A stretch of DNA of 64,000 nucleotides. Origin: Variovorax sp. 679 (GTDB taxonomy: Bacteria > Pseudomonadota > Gammaproteobacteria > Burkholderiales > Burkholderiaceae_C). The notes under the pieces were generated by a model, which did no database searches, was not told where the DNA came from, and saw only the letters and a program-made list of their open reading frames with translations. The translations under genes and the position numbers were made by a program. This document shows positions 10,185 to 18,219 of this stretch, piece by piece; within the stretch, counting starts at the first letter, position 1; each line of letters begins with the position of its first letter. The stretch is taken from NCBI RefSeq assembly GCF_003952185.1, contig NZ_RXFS01000016.1, positions 51,735-115,734 of the forward strand, in the 5' to 3' direction.

Positions 10185-11192
10185 TCAGGGGCGAAGCACG
10201 ACGCGGTCGGTGCTGCCCGAGAGCACCAGCCGGTAGGCGTCGATCGCTTCGTCTAGCGAGAAGCCGCGCGCGACGGGGAAGGGCTTCAGCGTGCCGCGCT
10301 CGAAGCCCTCGCGCATGGCGTCGAGCTGCGCGGTGCTGGCGACGCAGTCCATCGCCAGCGAGTCGATGCCCACGTAGGTGTGCATGCCCCGGTAGAACGC
10401 GAAGATGTCGAAGGGCACGGCGCGGTCGTGCGTGGCGATGAAGATCTGCGTCGCGCCCTTGGCCATCGCCTTGTTGGCGGCCTCGAAGTAGGCGCTGCCC
10501 ACGGTGTTGTAGACGATGTTCGCGCCGCGCCCGTCGGTGAGTTCGCGCACCCGCGCGCCCACGTCGGCATGGTGGCGCGCGTCGATCGTGTCCACCGGTC
10601 CGGCCGCGAAGCCTTGGAAAGGCCCGGCGTGCCGCTGCACAGCGATCACGCGCGCGCCGGCCTGCGAGGCGAGCTGCACCGCCGCCTGCCCGACCTTGCC
10701 GTTGGCGCCCAGCACCAGCACCGTCTGCCCGGCCTGCGGCATGCCGCTGCGGCGGAAGCCTTCGTAGGCGGTGACGAAGGGCACGCCCACCGCGCCGGCC
10801 TCGTCCATCGAGATGCCCCGGGGCTTGGCGCGCAGTGCCTGCTCCGGCAGCACGAGATAACGTCCGTGCGAACCGTCGCGCGTGATGCCGACGTCGCCCC
10901 CGGAGCCGTAGACCTCGCGGCCGATCCACTCCGAAGGGCCACTCACCACGGTGCCCGCGAAGTCGCGGCCCGGCGTCCGGGGCCAGACCGCCTGCGGCAT
11001 GATGCCCAGCGTGGCCTTCACGTCGCTGGGGTTCACCGCGGCGGCCGCGATGCGCACCACGGCATGGCCGGGCGGCGGCACCGGCTCGGTCTGCGGCGCC
11101 GCTTCGAGCCGCAACGCGTCGAGGTCGGTGGCTTTTTCGTTCACGCGCAATGCGCGCGAGCTGTGGGTTGCATGCATGGCTGCTGCGCTCAT
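10185..11192 (-). CDS. zinc-type/quinone oxidoreductase of the MDR superfamily
   Basis: A 335-residue NAD(P)H-dependent medium-chain dehydrogenase/reductase. The N-terminal GroES-like domain contains AAVNPSDVKATLG and PGRDFAGTVV. The Rossmann domain has the nucleotide motif VLGANGKVGQAAVQLA. The catalytic and structural zinc cysteines are absent, which places it with quinone oxidoreductase/enoyl reductase types. It starts 3 bases after the BKACE stop. In this operon it could reduce an unsaturated intermediate such as a maleylacetate-like acid, but that is inference. Confidence 0.87.
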   Translation of the reverse strand: MSAAAMHATHSSRALRVNEKATDLDALRLEAAPQTEPVPPPGHAVVRIAAAAVNPSDVKATLGIMPQAVWPRTPGRDFAGTVVSGPSEWIGREVYGSGGDVGITRDGSHGRYLVLPEQALRAKPRGISMDEAGAVGVPFVTAYEGFRRSGMPQAGQTVLVLGANGKVGQAAVQLASQAGARVIAVQRHAGPFQGFAAGPVDTIDARHHADVGARVRELTDGRGANIVYNTVGSAYFEAANKAMAKGATQIFIATHDRAVPFDIFAFYRGMHTYVGIDSLAMDCVASTAQLDAMREGFERGTLKPFPVARGFSLDEAIDAYRLVLSGSTDRVVLRP

Positions 11193-11195
11193 CGT

Positions 11196-12086
11196 TCAGC
11201 TCCTCGCATCGGGCAGGCCCAGCATGACGCGGGCCTCGCGCGGGTTGGCGACTTCGCCGCCCAGGCTCAGGAGGATGTCGCGCGCCTTCGCCACCAGCTG
11301 CGCATTGCTCTCGGCGAGCACGCCTTTCTCAAGGTAGATGTTGTCCTCCATGCCCACGCGCACGTGGCCGCCCAGCAGCCAGGCCTGCGCGACGATCGGG
11401 AACTCCATGCGGCCGATGCCGAAGGCGCTCCAGAAGGCGCCGCGCGGCAGCATGTTGCGCGCATAGAGCAGTGTCTCGGGCGTGGGCGCGAAGCCGTACT
11501 TCACGCCGAGAACGAAGGTCCACATGGCGGGGCCGTCGAGCGTGCCGTCGGCGATGAGGTCGAGCGCGAGGTTGATGTCGCCCGAGTCGAAGATCTCCAG
11601 CTCGGGCTTCACGCCCGCCTCGCGCATCACCTTCGCCATGCGCCGCACGTTCTTCGGCGTGTTGATGACCACGTCGGGGCCGGAGTTCATGGTGTTCAGG
11701 TCGAGCGAACACACGTCGGGCCGGATGAGCGCGATGTGCTCCACGCGCTTCTCGGGCGGCAGCAGCGTGGTGCCGGGCGCGGCGACCTTCGGGTCGTCCT
11801 CGCTCGGGATGAAGCGCCCGCCCGGGCCGGTCGTGAGGTTGACGATCAGCTCGCGGTTGCCGCGGCGGATGCGGTCCACCACCTCGCGGTAGAGCTCGAC
11901 TTCCATCGAGGGCTTGCCGGTCTCGGGATTGCGCACGTGGATGTGAACCTGTGCGGCACCGGCTTCGGCCGCCGCGAGGCATTCGTCGGCGATCTGCACC
12001 GGCGTGATCGGCAGGTGCGGCGTCTGCTCCGGCTTCACGAGGTTGCCCGTGACGGCGCAGGTGATGAGGGTCTTGGCGTTGTTCAC
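11196..12086 (-). CDS. BKACE family beta-keto acid cleavage enzyme
   Basis: A 296-residue TIM-barrel enzyme of the 3-keto-5-aminohexanoate cleavage family. Members condense a beta-keto acid with acetyl-CoA and release acetoacetate and a shortened CoA thioester. The zinc motif AAQVHIHVR, the segment NLTTGPGG, CSLDLNTMN, the distal glutamate stretch PELEIFDSGD and the final GGHVRVGMEDN are all in family order. The ATG overlaps the SDR stop by 4 bases. With a ring-cleavage dioxygenase upstream, a beta-keto acid made from an aromatic ring is the natural candidate substrate. Confidence 0.92.
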   Translation of the reverse strand: MNNAKTLITCAVTGNLVKPEQTPHLPITPVQIADECLAAAEAGAAQVHIHVRNPETGKPSMEVELYREVVDRIRRGNRELIVNLTTGPGGRFIPSEDDPKVAAPGTTLLPPEKRVEHIALIRPDVCSLDLNTMNSGPDVVINTPKNVRRMAKVMREAGVKPELEIFDSGDINLALDLIADGTLDGPAMWTFVLGVKYGFAPTPETLLYARNMLPRGAFWSAFGIGRMEFPIVAQAWLLGGHVRVGMEDNIYLEKGVLAESNAQLVAKARDILLSLGGEVANPREARVMLGLPDARS

Positions 12087-12847
12087 AGGTGGCGCCCTCC
12101 GTCGACCACGATGCGCGTGCCGGTCACGAAGCGCATGGTGGTGGCCAGCGCCTCGACCGTGGCGGCCACGTCCTCGGGCTGGCCGATGCGGCCCAGCGGC
12201 GTGGTGCTGGCCATCTTGCTGGCGAACTCCGCGCCGCGCCCGGGCACGAAGCCCGATTCCACCGCACCCGGCGAGATCGACACCACGCGCACGGCGGGTG
12301 CCAGCGCCTTGGCCAGCGCATCGCCCACAACGTCGAGCCCGGCCTTCGCCGCCACGTAGGCGAGGTTGCTGCCCACGCCCGTGAAGCCCGCGATGGACGA
12401 GATGTTGGCCACGAGGCCGTCGCCGCTCGCCTTCAGCATCGGCGCGAAGGCGCGGATGGTGGCGAACACGCCGCGGAAGTTGGAGCGCACGATGTCGTCG
12501 ATGAGCTCGTCTGTCAGCGCGTCGAGGTCGGCGGCCGGCACCGGCTTCGTGTGGCCAGCGCTGTTGACGAGGATGTCGCAGCGCCCGAGCGTGGCCTTCA
12601 CCTCGGCCGCGGCGGCGACGAGGCTCGGCGTGTCGACGATGTCGGCGCGGATCGCCGCATGGCGCTGGCCGTTGGCCGAGGGCAGGGCGGCCGCGCGGGC
12701 CGCGGCATCGTCGCCCTTGCGGTGCAACAGCACGCAGGTGGCGCCGAGCGCTGCGAGGCGCGTGGCCGTGGCGTAGCCGATGGCGCCGAGGCCGCCGGTG
12801 ATGACGGCGACCTTGCCGTCTAGTCTGGAGACAGGATCGAAGCTCAT
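12083..12847 (-). CDS. short-chain dehydrogenase/reductase
   Basis: A 254-residue NAD(P)-dependent SDR. The cofactor motif is VITGGLGAIGYATATRL. NSAGHTK corresponds to the NAG motif. The catalytic triad is Ser in NISSIAGF followed by YVAAKAGLD (Tyr and Lys). It ends with the usual GTRIVVDGG. It is the second gene of the LacI-linked operon, 18 bases after the dioxygenase and overlapping BKACE by four bases. It may oxidise or reduce a hydroxy/keto group on the pathway intermediate. Confidence 0.9.
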   Translation of the reverse strand: MSFDPVSRLDGKVAVITGGLGAIGYATATRLAALGATCVLLHRKGDDAAARAAALPSANGQRHAAIRADIVDTPSLVAAAAEVKATLGRCDILVNSAGHTKPVPAADLDALTDELIDDIVRSNFRGVFATIRAFAPMLKASGDGLVANISSIAGFTGVGSNLAYVAAKAGLDVVGDALAKALAPAVRVVSISPGAVESGFVPGRGAEFASKMASTTPLGRIGQPEDVAATVEALATTMRFVTGTRIVVDGGRHL

Positions 12848-12865
12848 GTCAGTATGGGAAGTAGT

Positions 12866-13732
12866 TCAAGGAATGGGGGGACGCGGGAACTTCATCTCGC
12901 CGGGCTCGAGCTCGAAGTCGTGGTGTAGCGAAGCGCTCTTTCCGTCAGGCGCGAGCGCGAAGCGGCCGATCAGCCGGCGCGTCACGCCGAAGGTCGGGTC
13001 GCTCTCCAGGTTCTCGTCGTCATCGGCGAAGACCTGCGTGATCAGCACCTTGTGGCCCGGCTTGCTCACCATGAAGTGCAGGTGCGCGGGCCGGTTCGGG
13101 TGGCGCTTCTGCGCGCGCAGCAGCACGCCGCAGGGGCCGTCGGTCGGCACCGGGTAGCCGGCGGGGCGCACGCTGCGGAAGTGGAAGCGGCCCTCGGCGT
13201 CGGTGGCGAAGCGCCCGCGCAGGTTCATGTCTTCCTGCGCCGGGTCCTGGTTTTCGTAGAGGCCCACGGGCGAGGCCTGCCACACGTCGACGGTGGCATC
13301 GGCCACCGGCCGGCCCTCGTGGTCGCGCACCGTGCCCGTCACCTCGAGCGGAACGCCCGGCGTGCCCGAGCGCGCGATGCTCTCGCCCAGCGTGCAGGCC
13401 GGCGCATTCGCGCGCCAGAACGGCCCGAGCAGCGCGGCCGGTGATTCGCCGTGCGGGTCCTGGTTGTTCTGCAGCGCCACCACGGTCGACACGCCCAGGA
13501 TGTCCGCCGCCAGCACCACCTCGTTCTTGGTCTCGCCGGTGGCGTGGCCGATGGCGACGATGAATTCGAGCGCCTGCTCGAACTCTTCTTCCGTCAGCTT
13601 CACTTCCTGGACCAGCGCGTGCAGGTGGCGGGTGACCGCTTCCATCACGGTGCGCAGCCGCGGGTCGGGGGTGTGTTTCATGGCGTCGAGCACATGGCCC
13701 AGCACCGAATGGGGGGAGGTGGCGATGTTCAT
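12866..13732 (-). CDS. intradiol ring-cleavage dioxygenase (hydroxyquinol/catechol 1,2-dioxygenase type)
   Basis: A 288-residue non-haem Fe(III) enzyme that cleaves catechol-like rings between the hydroxyls. The four expected iron ligands are visible: Tyr159 (VGLYE), Tyr193 (AGYPVP), His217 and His219 (PAHLHF). The N-terminal helical domain resembles the dimerisation domain of catechol and hydroxyquinol dioxygenases. The start at 13732 is preferred because the frame upstream runs into the operator and promoter region. It is the first gene of a seven-gene operon, with a LacI-type operator 9 bases upstream of its start codon. Confidence 0.92.
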   Translation of the reverse strand: MNIATSPHSVLGHVLDAMKHTPDPRLRTVMEAVTRHLHALVQEVKLTEEEFEQALEFIVAIGHATGETKNEVVLAADILGVSTVVALQNNQDPHGESPAALLGPFWRANAPACTLGESIARSGTPGVPLEVTGTVRDHEGRPVADATVDVWQASPVGLYENQDPAQEDMNLRGRFATDAEGRFHFRSVRPAGYPVPTDGPCGVLLRAQKRHPNRPAHLHFMVSKPGHKVLITQVFADDDENLESDPTFGVTRRLIGRFALAPDGKSASLHHDFELEPGEMKFPRPPIP

Positions 13733-13741
13733 GGCAGGTTT

Positions 13742-13764
13742 GTGCAATCGTTTGCACGATATTA
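13742..13764 (-). promoter_or_regulatory. promoter -10 and LacI-type operator of the dioxygenase operon
   Basis: A perfect dyad GTGCAA-TCGT-TTGCAC covers 13742-13757, the classic size and CG-centred layout of a LacI/GalR operator. On the minus strand a TAATAT -10 element lies at 13759-13764, immediately upstream, so the operator covers the probable transcription start. Binding here by the divergent LacI-family protein would block the operon. The -35 is weak. Confidence 0.75.
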
Positions 13765-13844
13765 GTCCAAATCCCGGAAAAGTAAAATGGTGGCAATCCG
13801 GAGCATGCCAATAGGGGTAAGCCACTCAGAGCCGTCGTGCCCGG

Positions 13845-13860
13845 CGACAATCGTTTGCAC
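13845..13860 (+). promoter_or_regulatory. second LacI-type operator, abutting the lacI-family start codon
   Basis: The sequence CAATCGTTTGCAC (13848-13860) repeats 13 bases of the operator at 13742-13757 exactly; the left half is degenerate. The centres are about 103 bp apart, near ten helical turns, which would suit looping. The site ends two bases before the regulator's ATG and occupies the ribosome-binding-site position, which suggests autoregulation. Confidence 0.65.
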
Positions 13861-13862
13861 CA

Positions 13863-14903
13863 ATGAGCACCAACCTGCCTTCCCCGTCTGCTCCCGTCAC
13901 CATCCGCGACGTCGCCCGCGCCGCCGGGGTGCACGTGTCCACCGTCTCGCGCGCGCTCAGCCCCGAGAAGCGGTCATTGATCAGCGACGAGGTGCTGCGC
14001 GTGGTCGAGGAGGCGGCGCAGCGCCTGGGCTACCGGCCCAACCGCGCGGCCTCGGCGCTGCGCACGGGGCGCACCCACACCATCGGCGTGCTGGTGCCCG
14101 ACATCACCAACGCGGTGTTCCCGCCGATCCTTCAGGGCATCGAGGCCAGCGCAGCCGCGCGCGGGTACTTCGTGTTCGTCACCAACGTGGTCGACCACGC
14201 GCTCGCGCGGCCGGTGCTGGAGCGCATGCTGGCGCAGCGCGTCGACGGCGTGGTCATGGCCACCGCCACGCGCGACGATCCGCTGGTCGACTTCGTCACG
14301 AAGGCCGGCATGACGGCCGTGCTGGTCAACCGCGCCGACGAAACCGGCCGCTTGCCGGCCGTGGTGAGCGACGACCGGCTCGCGATGAAGCTCGCGGTCG
14401 ATCACCTGGTGGCGCTCGGCCACAAGCGCATCGCGCACCTCGCGGGGCCGCAGACCATTCCCACCGGCGTGGGCCGGCGCCTGGGCGTGGAGCAGGCCCT
14501 GCGCGACCATCGCATGAAGCCCTTCCGCGTGACCGAGTGCGCGAGCTACAGCCGCGAGGCCGGTGCCGAGGCGATGAAGCAGATGCTCGCGGCCGGCGCC
14601 GCGCCGCAGGCCGTGGTGTGCTGCAACGACCTCGTCGCGCTGGGCGCCTACGACGCGTTGCGCGAGGCGGGCTTGCGCGTGCCGCAGGACATTTCAGTCA
14701 CCGGCCACAACGACATGCCGCTGGTCGACATGGTCGACCCGCCGCTCACCACCATCCGCCTGCCGCACCGCGAGCTGGGCTGGCGCGCGGCCGAGATGCT
14801 GTTCGAGGAGATCGACGGCCATTCGATGTCGGCCTCGACCGTGGTGCTGCGTCCCGAGCTGGTGGTGCGCAAGTCGACCGCCGCGCCGGCCGGCGCGCGC
14901 TGA
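13863..14903 (+). CDS. LacI family transcriptional regulator
   Basis: A 346-residue repressor. The N-terminal helix-turn-helix is VTIRDVARAAGVHVSTVSRAL, followed by the hinge segment YRPNRAASALRTGR and a sugar-binding-like effector domain (IGVLVPDITNAVFPPILQGIE, ending with DPPLTTIRLPHRELGWRAAEML). It is divergent from the seven-gene aromatic operon and flanked by two matching operators, so it very probably controls that operon and itself. The start has no visible Shine-Dalgarno sequence because an operator sits there. Confidence 0.93.
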   Translation: MSTNLPSPSAPVTIRDVARAAGVHVSTVSRALSPEKRSLISDEVLRVVEEAAQRLGYRPNRAASALRTGRTHTIGVLVPDITNAVFPPILQGIEASAAARGYFVFVTNVVDHALARPVLERMLAQRVDGVVMATATRDDPLVDFVTKAGMTAVLVNRADETGRLPAVVSDDRLAMKLAVDHLVALGHKRIAHLAGPQTIPTGVGRRLGVEQALRDHRMKPFRVTECASYSREAGAEAMKQMLAAGAAPQAVVCCNDLVALGAYDALREAGLRVPQDISVTGHNDMPLVDMVDPPLTTIRLPHRELGWRAAEMLFEEIDGHSMSASTVVLRPELVVRKSTAAPAGAR

Positions 14904-14922
14904 GCCGCGGCAGGCCTGCGGC

Positions 14923-15246
14923 CTACCACCACCAGCGGGCGATGTCGTCGCTCAACCCCATGTAGAGCAGCAGCAGCGCGACCAGCGCGACGATGCACTT
15001 GGTGCGCAGCGACATCTTCTGTTTGGGCGCGAAGTCCGCGGCACTGCCGACGAAGTGCACGCCGCAATGGGGGCACTGCCGCACCTTGCCGTAGATCAGC
15101 TCCTTGCAACGCGGGCAGGGCATTTCGTCGGGGCCGGGTTCCGGCGGCGAGCCGCCCGACGGCTGCCTCTCGTGTTGCTGCTGCAGCCGGGCGCGGCGCT
15201 CGCGGTGCGCGGCCAGGTCGATGGGGTCGTTGGGCTTGTCGGACAT
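14923..15246 (-). CDS. small zinc-ribbon membrane protein
   Basis: A 107-residue protein of unrecognised function. Residues 1-40 are polar and charged. The middle holds two CxxC knuckles (CPRC and CPHC), a rubredoxin-like zinc ribbon. The C-terminal part has one membrane helix (IVALVALLLLYMGL) followed by an aromatic tail ending WWW. It probably sits in the inner membrane with the zinc ribbon in the cytoplasm. Its stop is 20 bases from the LacI gene's stop; the two are convergent. Confidence 0.72.
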   Translation of the reverse strand: MSDKPNDPIDLAAHRERRARLQQQHERQPSGGSPPEPGPDEMPCPRCKELIYGKVRQCPHCGVHFVGSAADFAPKQKMSLRTKCIVALVALLLLYMGLSDDIARWWW

Positions 15247-15268
15247 GCTCGGATCGAGGCGGGTCTGG

Positions 15269-16945
15269 CTAGCGTACTGCTGCTCGCGGCGCGGTCTTCT
15301 TTCGCGCGGCCGGCCGCCGGGGCGGCTTCGCCTCCAGCACCAGCTCGGCAGGGAGCGTGTCGTTCCACGATTCGGTGAAGTAGGCGCGGTCGCTGGGCAC
15401 CAGCTGGGGCAGCGCCTCGCGCAGCAGGGCCAGCGATTGCTCGGCCGCCTTCAGTTCGCCGGCATGCGCCGCGTACCAGGCGTGCTCGAACAACAGGCTG
15501 CAGTGCTGCAGGCCCGGGTATCGGCGGCGGCCGGCCTGGTGGTCCGCCAGCCGCGCCTGCGCCACCTGCACCCAGCGCGCGGGCCAGTTCGTCGCGTCGA
15601 AGGCGTCGGCGAGCGGTCCGGCCAGCTTCGAGATGGCGGCCGGGTCCAGCGGCTTCTGAGCGCGGAACTGCGCGAGCGTTGGCTGCTGCTCGGGCCGGCA
15701 GTGGCCGCGCGCGATGCGCATCAGGTAGATCGCGTTCCACGCCGAGCGGCCCTGGCCGTCGGTGTGGCCGCAGAGCCATTCGCTGAAGGCGATCCATTGC
15801 ACCGCGCGGCGGGTGGTGTCGGCGTTGCCGTCGTGGGCCAGCGTGGGCAGGTCGGAGAGGCCTACGCGGTCGAACAGCCACGCGGCCATGCCCATGTTGG
15901 CCGCCACGTGCTGTGCCGCGTCGAACGAATGCGACTCGAAGGCCGCCGCCAGCGCCTCGCCGAAGCGTTGCAGCGACTCCTCGGCCAGCGCGGCCGCGGC
16001 GGGCTTGTCGTCGGCCGACAGCGCCAGCGCGCGCGAACGGCAGGCCAGCGCCCACAGGTTGCACCACTCGAAGCGCACGTCGGGGTGGTGCCGCAGCACC
16101 AGCCCGCGCGCGCCGTCCTCGGCCATGCCGCTCAGGAGCGACTGCGCCAGCGGCAGGTCGCGCGCGGTGTAGGCGCACCACGCGGAGACGATGCATTCCA
16201 TCGCGCCGAGGTAGTCGTTGCCCGCCACGTGATGCGCGAGCCGCTGCTTCTTGAGTGCCTGCAGCCGGCGCCGCGCCTGCTCGTTGTCGCCGAGCCGGCG
16301 CCACAGCATCGCCTCGTTGAGCGTGACCAGCGCGCGCTGGAAGTCGGTGGCGGCCAGCGTGCCGGCCAGGCGTATCGATTCGAGCGCGCTGCCGCTGCCG
16401 TCGCTGCCCGCCACCGGCGCCATCAGCCGGCCCTGGCGCGCCGCCTGCTGCGAGGCGACCAGCTGCTTCCAGAAAGCCGCGTCCTGCAGGTGCACCGCGT
16501 CGGGCGGCGGCGAGCCGGCGGACTGCTGCGACCTGCGCGCGCGCAGCCCGAGGAAGGACGCGACTTCGGCGGCCGTGGCCGCCCGGCCTTCCACCAGCAC
16601 GCGCACCCGCTTCGCCTCGGCGGCGGGCAGCCAGAACGGGCCCTGGCTGCGCCGCTCGGCGTTGAGGAAGCGGGGCTCGCGTTGCATGTCTTCGCCCCAG
16701 CCGACTTCGATGCCCCAGGCCTTGAAGTCGCGGAACGCACGGCTTACGACCATGCGCAGGGTGCTGGCGTCGGACACCTCGCCGCGCAGGTCGGCCAGTC
16801 GCACGACGCCGGCGCCCGTCGCGTGGGCGTGCTGCATGCGCGCCAGCAGCCAGAGCGACTGGAAGGCCGCGCGCCGGCCGTTCACCGACTGCGGCGAGGT
16901 GAGCTCGATGGAAAGCGAAGCGAGAGAGGAGGCGGGCTTTGGCAC
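15269..16945 (-). CDS. large protein of unknown function, helical-repeat (TPR-like)
   Basis: A 558-residue soluble protein not matched to any family by eye. Residues 20-110 resemble a winged-helix region (TLRMVVSRAFRDFKAWGIEVGWGED, then FWLPAAEAKRVRVL), as in transcriptional regulators with an OmpR-like fold. Residues from about 180 on are alanine- and leucine-rich helices in pairs resembling TPR repeats. The last 20 residues are a basic tail rich in Lys, Arg, Pro and Ala. It may be a regulator or scaffold. Codon use matches its neighbours, so recent transfer is not suggested. Confidence 0.7.
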   Translation of the reverse strand: MPKPASSLASLSIELTSPQSVNGRRAAFQSLWLLARMQHAHATGAGVVRLADLRGEVSDASTLRMVVSRAFRDFKAWGIEVGWGEDMQREPRFLNAERRSQGPFWLPAAEAKRVRVLVEGRAATAAEVASFLGLRARRSQQSAGSPPPDAVHLQDAAFWKQLVASQQAARQGRLMAPVAGSDGSGSALESIRLAGTLAATDFQRALVTLNEAMLWRRLGDNEQARRRLQALKKQRLAHHVAGNDYLGAMECIVSAWCAYTARDLPLAQSLLSGMAEDGARGLVLRHHPDVRFEWCNLWALACRSRALALSADDKPAAAALAEESLQRFGEALAAAFESHSFDAAQHVAANMGMAAWLFDRVGLSDLPTLAHDGNADTTRRAVQWIAFSEWLCGHTDGQGRSAWNAIYLMRIARGHCRPEQQPTLAQFRAQKPLDPAAISKLAGPLADAFDATNWPARWVQVAQARLADHQAGRRRYPGLQHCSLLFEHAWYAAHAGELKAAEQSLALLREALPQLVPSDRAYFTESWNDTLPAELVLEAKPPRRPAARKKTAPRAAVR

Positions 16946-16990
16946 GCCCCCGATTTGAACCTCAAAACGGGCGCCGTACCTGAAGGGCGT

Positions 16991-17224
16991 TCAGTACCGG
17001 TGCCGGTCCAGCGGGGGCTGCTCCATCAGCGCGGGCAGCTCGCTGCGCCCGATGCCCAGGTCGCGCAGCTCGTGCTCGCTCATGGAGGAAAGGTGCTGCG
17101 AGTCGGCGCGCGTGCGGCGGCGATTCACCACGCGGCGGCGCCAGCCGCGCAGGGCATGGATCAGGCGTTGATGAAAGGACGATGGCTGCAGCGCGTTCAC
17201 GATGTGCTCCTTGGTTGGGTGCAC
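16991..17224 (-). CDS. DUF1127 (YjiS-like) small protein
   Basis: A 77-residue protein. The C-terminal half has the DUF1127 signature: a basic, Trp/Arg-rich helix (HALRGWRRRVVNRRR) followed by LSSMSEHELRDLGIGRSEL. Small DUF1127 proteins are common in proteobacteria, and some bind RNA or influence phosphate and carbon metabolism. The function here is unknown. It is divergent from the LysR gene at 17311 with about 86 bases between them. A start further in, at MSEHE, would leave too short a domain. Confidence 0.78.
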   Translation of the reverse strand: MHPTKEHIVNALQPSSFHQRLIHALRGWRRRVVNRRRTRADSQHLSSMSEHELRDLGIGRSELPALMEQPPLDRHRY

Positions 17225-17310
17225 TCATCTTCTTGCGGCGCGTGATATTGTGGAAGTTGAGAATTCTGACTCCATCAATCAGCCTTCCTGATACCAACAG
17301 GCACGACGCC

Positions 17311-18204
17311 ATGCGGCAACTCAATCTCGACCAGCTGCGCACCCTCATCGCCATCGTCGACCTCGGCACCTTCTCGGCCGCGGCCAGGGCGCTGCACCTG
17401 GCCCAGCCCACCGTGAGCCTGCACATCAGCGAACTCGAATCGCGCCTCGATGCGCCGCTGGTGGTGCGCGGCAACCGCCGCATCACGCCCACGGCAGCCG
17501 GCGCGGCGCTGGTCGAACGCGGGCGCAAGCTGCTGCGCGACACCGACGACGCGGTCGAGGCGGTCAAGCGCCAGGCCGAGGGGCGTACGGGCCGCGTGCG
17601 GCTGGGCACCTCCACCGGCGTGCTGGTCGACCTGCTGCCGCAAGTGCTCGAGGCGCTGGGCACGGAGCACGCGGGCATCGACGTCGAGGTGAGCATCCGC
17701 GGCTCCTACGAGGCCATGGAGCGGCTGGCGGCGGGCACGCTCGACATCGGCCTGGTCGCCATTCCGCAGCCGCCGCTGCGCGGCATCGTCGTCACGCCCT
17801 GGTGCGAGCAGCCCATGATGGCCTTCGTGCCGCGCCGCTGGAAGGCGCCGAAGCGCGTCACGCCCGCGTGGCTGGCGGCGCAGCCGCTGATCTTCAACGA
17901 GGCGACCACGCACATGTACCGCCTCACGATGGAGTGGTTCGCCGCCGCCGGCTTCGCGCCGCGCGCGCGCATCGAGCTCAACTACGACGCCGCCATGCGC
18001 AGCCTGGTGGCGGCCGGCTACGGCGCCGCGCTGCTGCCGCTGCAGCAGTCCACCGACATCGTGCCCGCCAACGACCGCATGCAGATCCTGCCGGTGAGCC
18101 CGAAACTCACGCGCCGCGTCGGCATCGCGCACCGCCAGCACGCGCTGCTCGACGGCGCGACGCTGAGCGTGCTCAAGGTGCTGAAGACGTTCAGCCAGGT
18201 CTGA
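17311..18204 (+). CDS. LysR-type transcriptional regulator
   Basis: A 297-residue LysR protein. The helix-turn-helix is LDQLRTLIAIVDLGTFSAAARALHLAQPTVSLHISELE, and the effector domain contains VRLGTSTGVLVDLLPQVLEAL and YGAALLPLQQ. The ATG at 17311 gives the standard N-terminus. The open frame extends back to 17182 but would overlap the divergent DUF1127 gene. No obvious metabolic target flanks it apart from the DUF1127 gene, and its effector cannot be inferred. Confidence 0.9.
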   Translation: MRQLNLDQLRTLIAIVDLGTFSAAARALHLAQPTVSLHISELESRLDAPLVVRGNRRITPTAAGAALVERGRKLLRDTDDAVEAVKRQAEGRTGRVRLGTSTGVLVDLLPQVLEALGTEHAGIDVEVSIRGSYEAMERLAAGTLDIGLVAIPQPPLRGIVVTPWCEQPMMAFVPRRWKAPKRVTPAWLAAQPLIFNEATTHMYRLTMEWFAAAGFAPRARIELNYDAAMRSLVAAGYGAALLPLQQSTDIVPANDRMQILPVSPKLTRRVGIAHRQHALLDGATLSVLKVLKTFSQV

Positions 18205-18219
18205 GGGGCGGCCTGCAGC

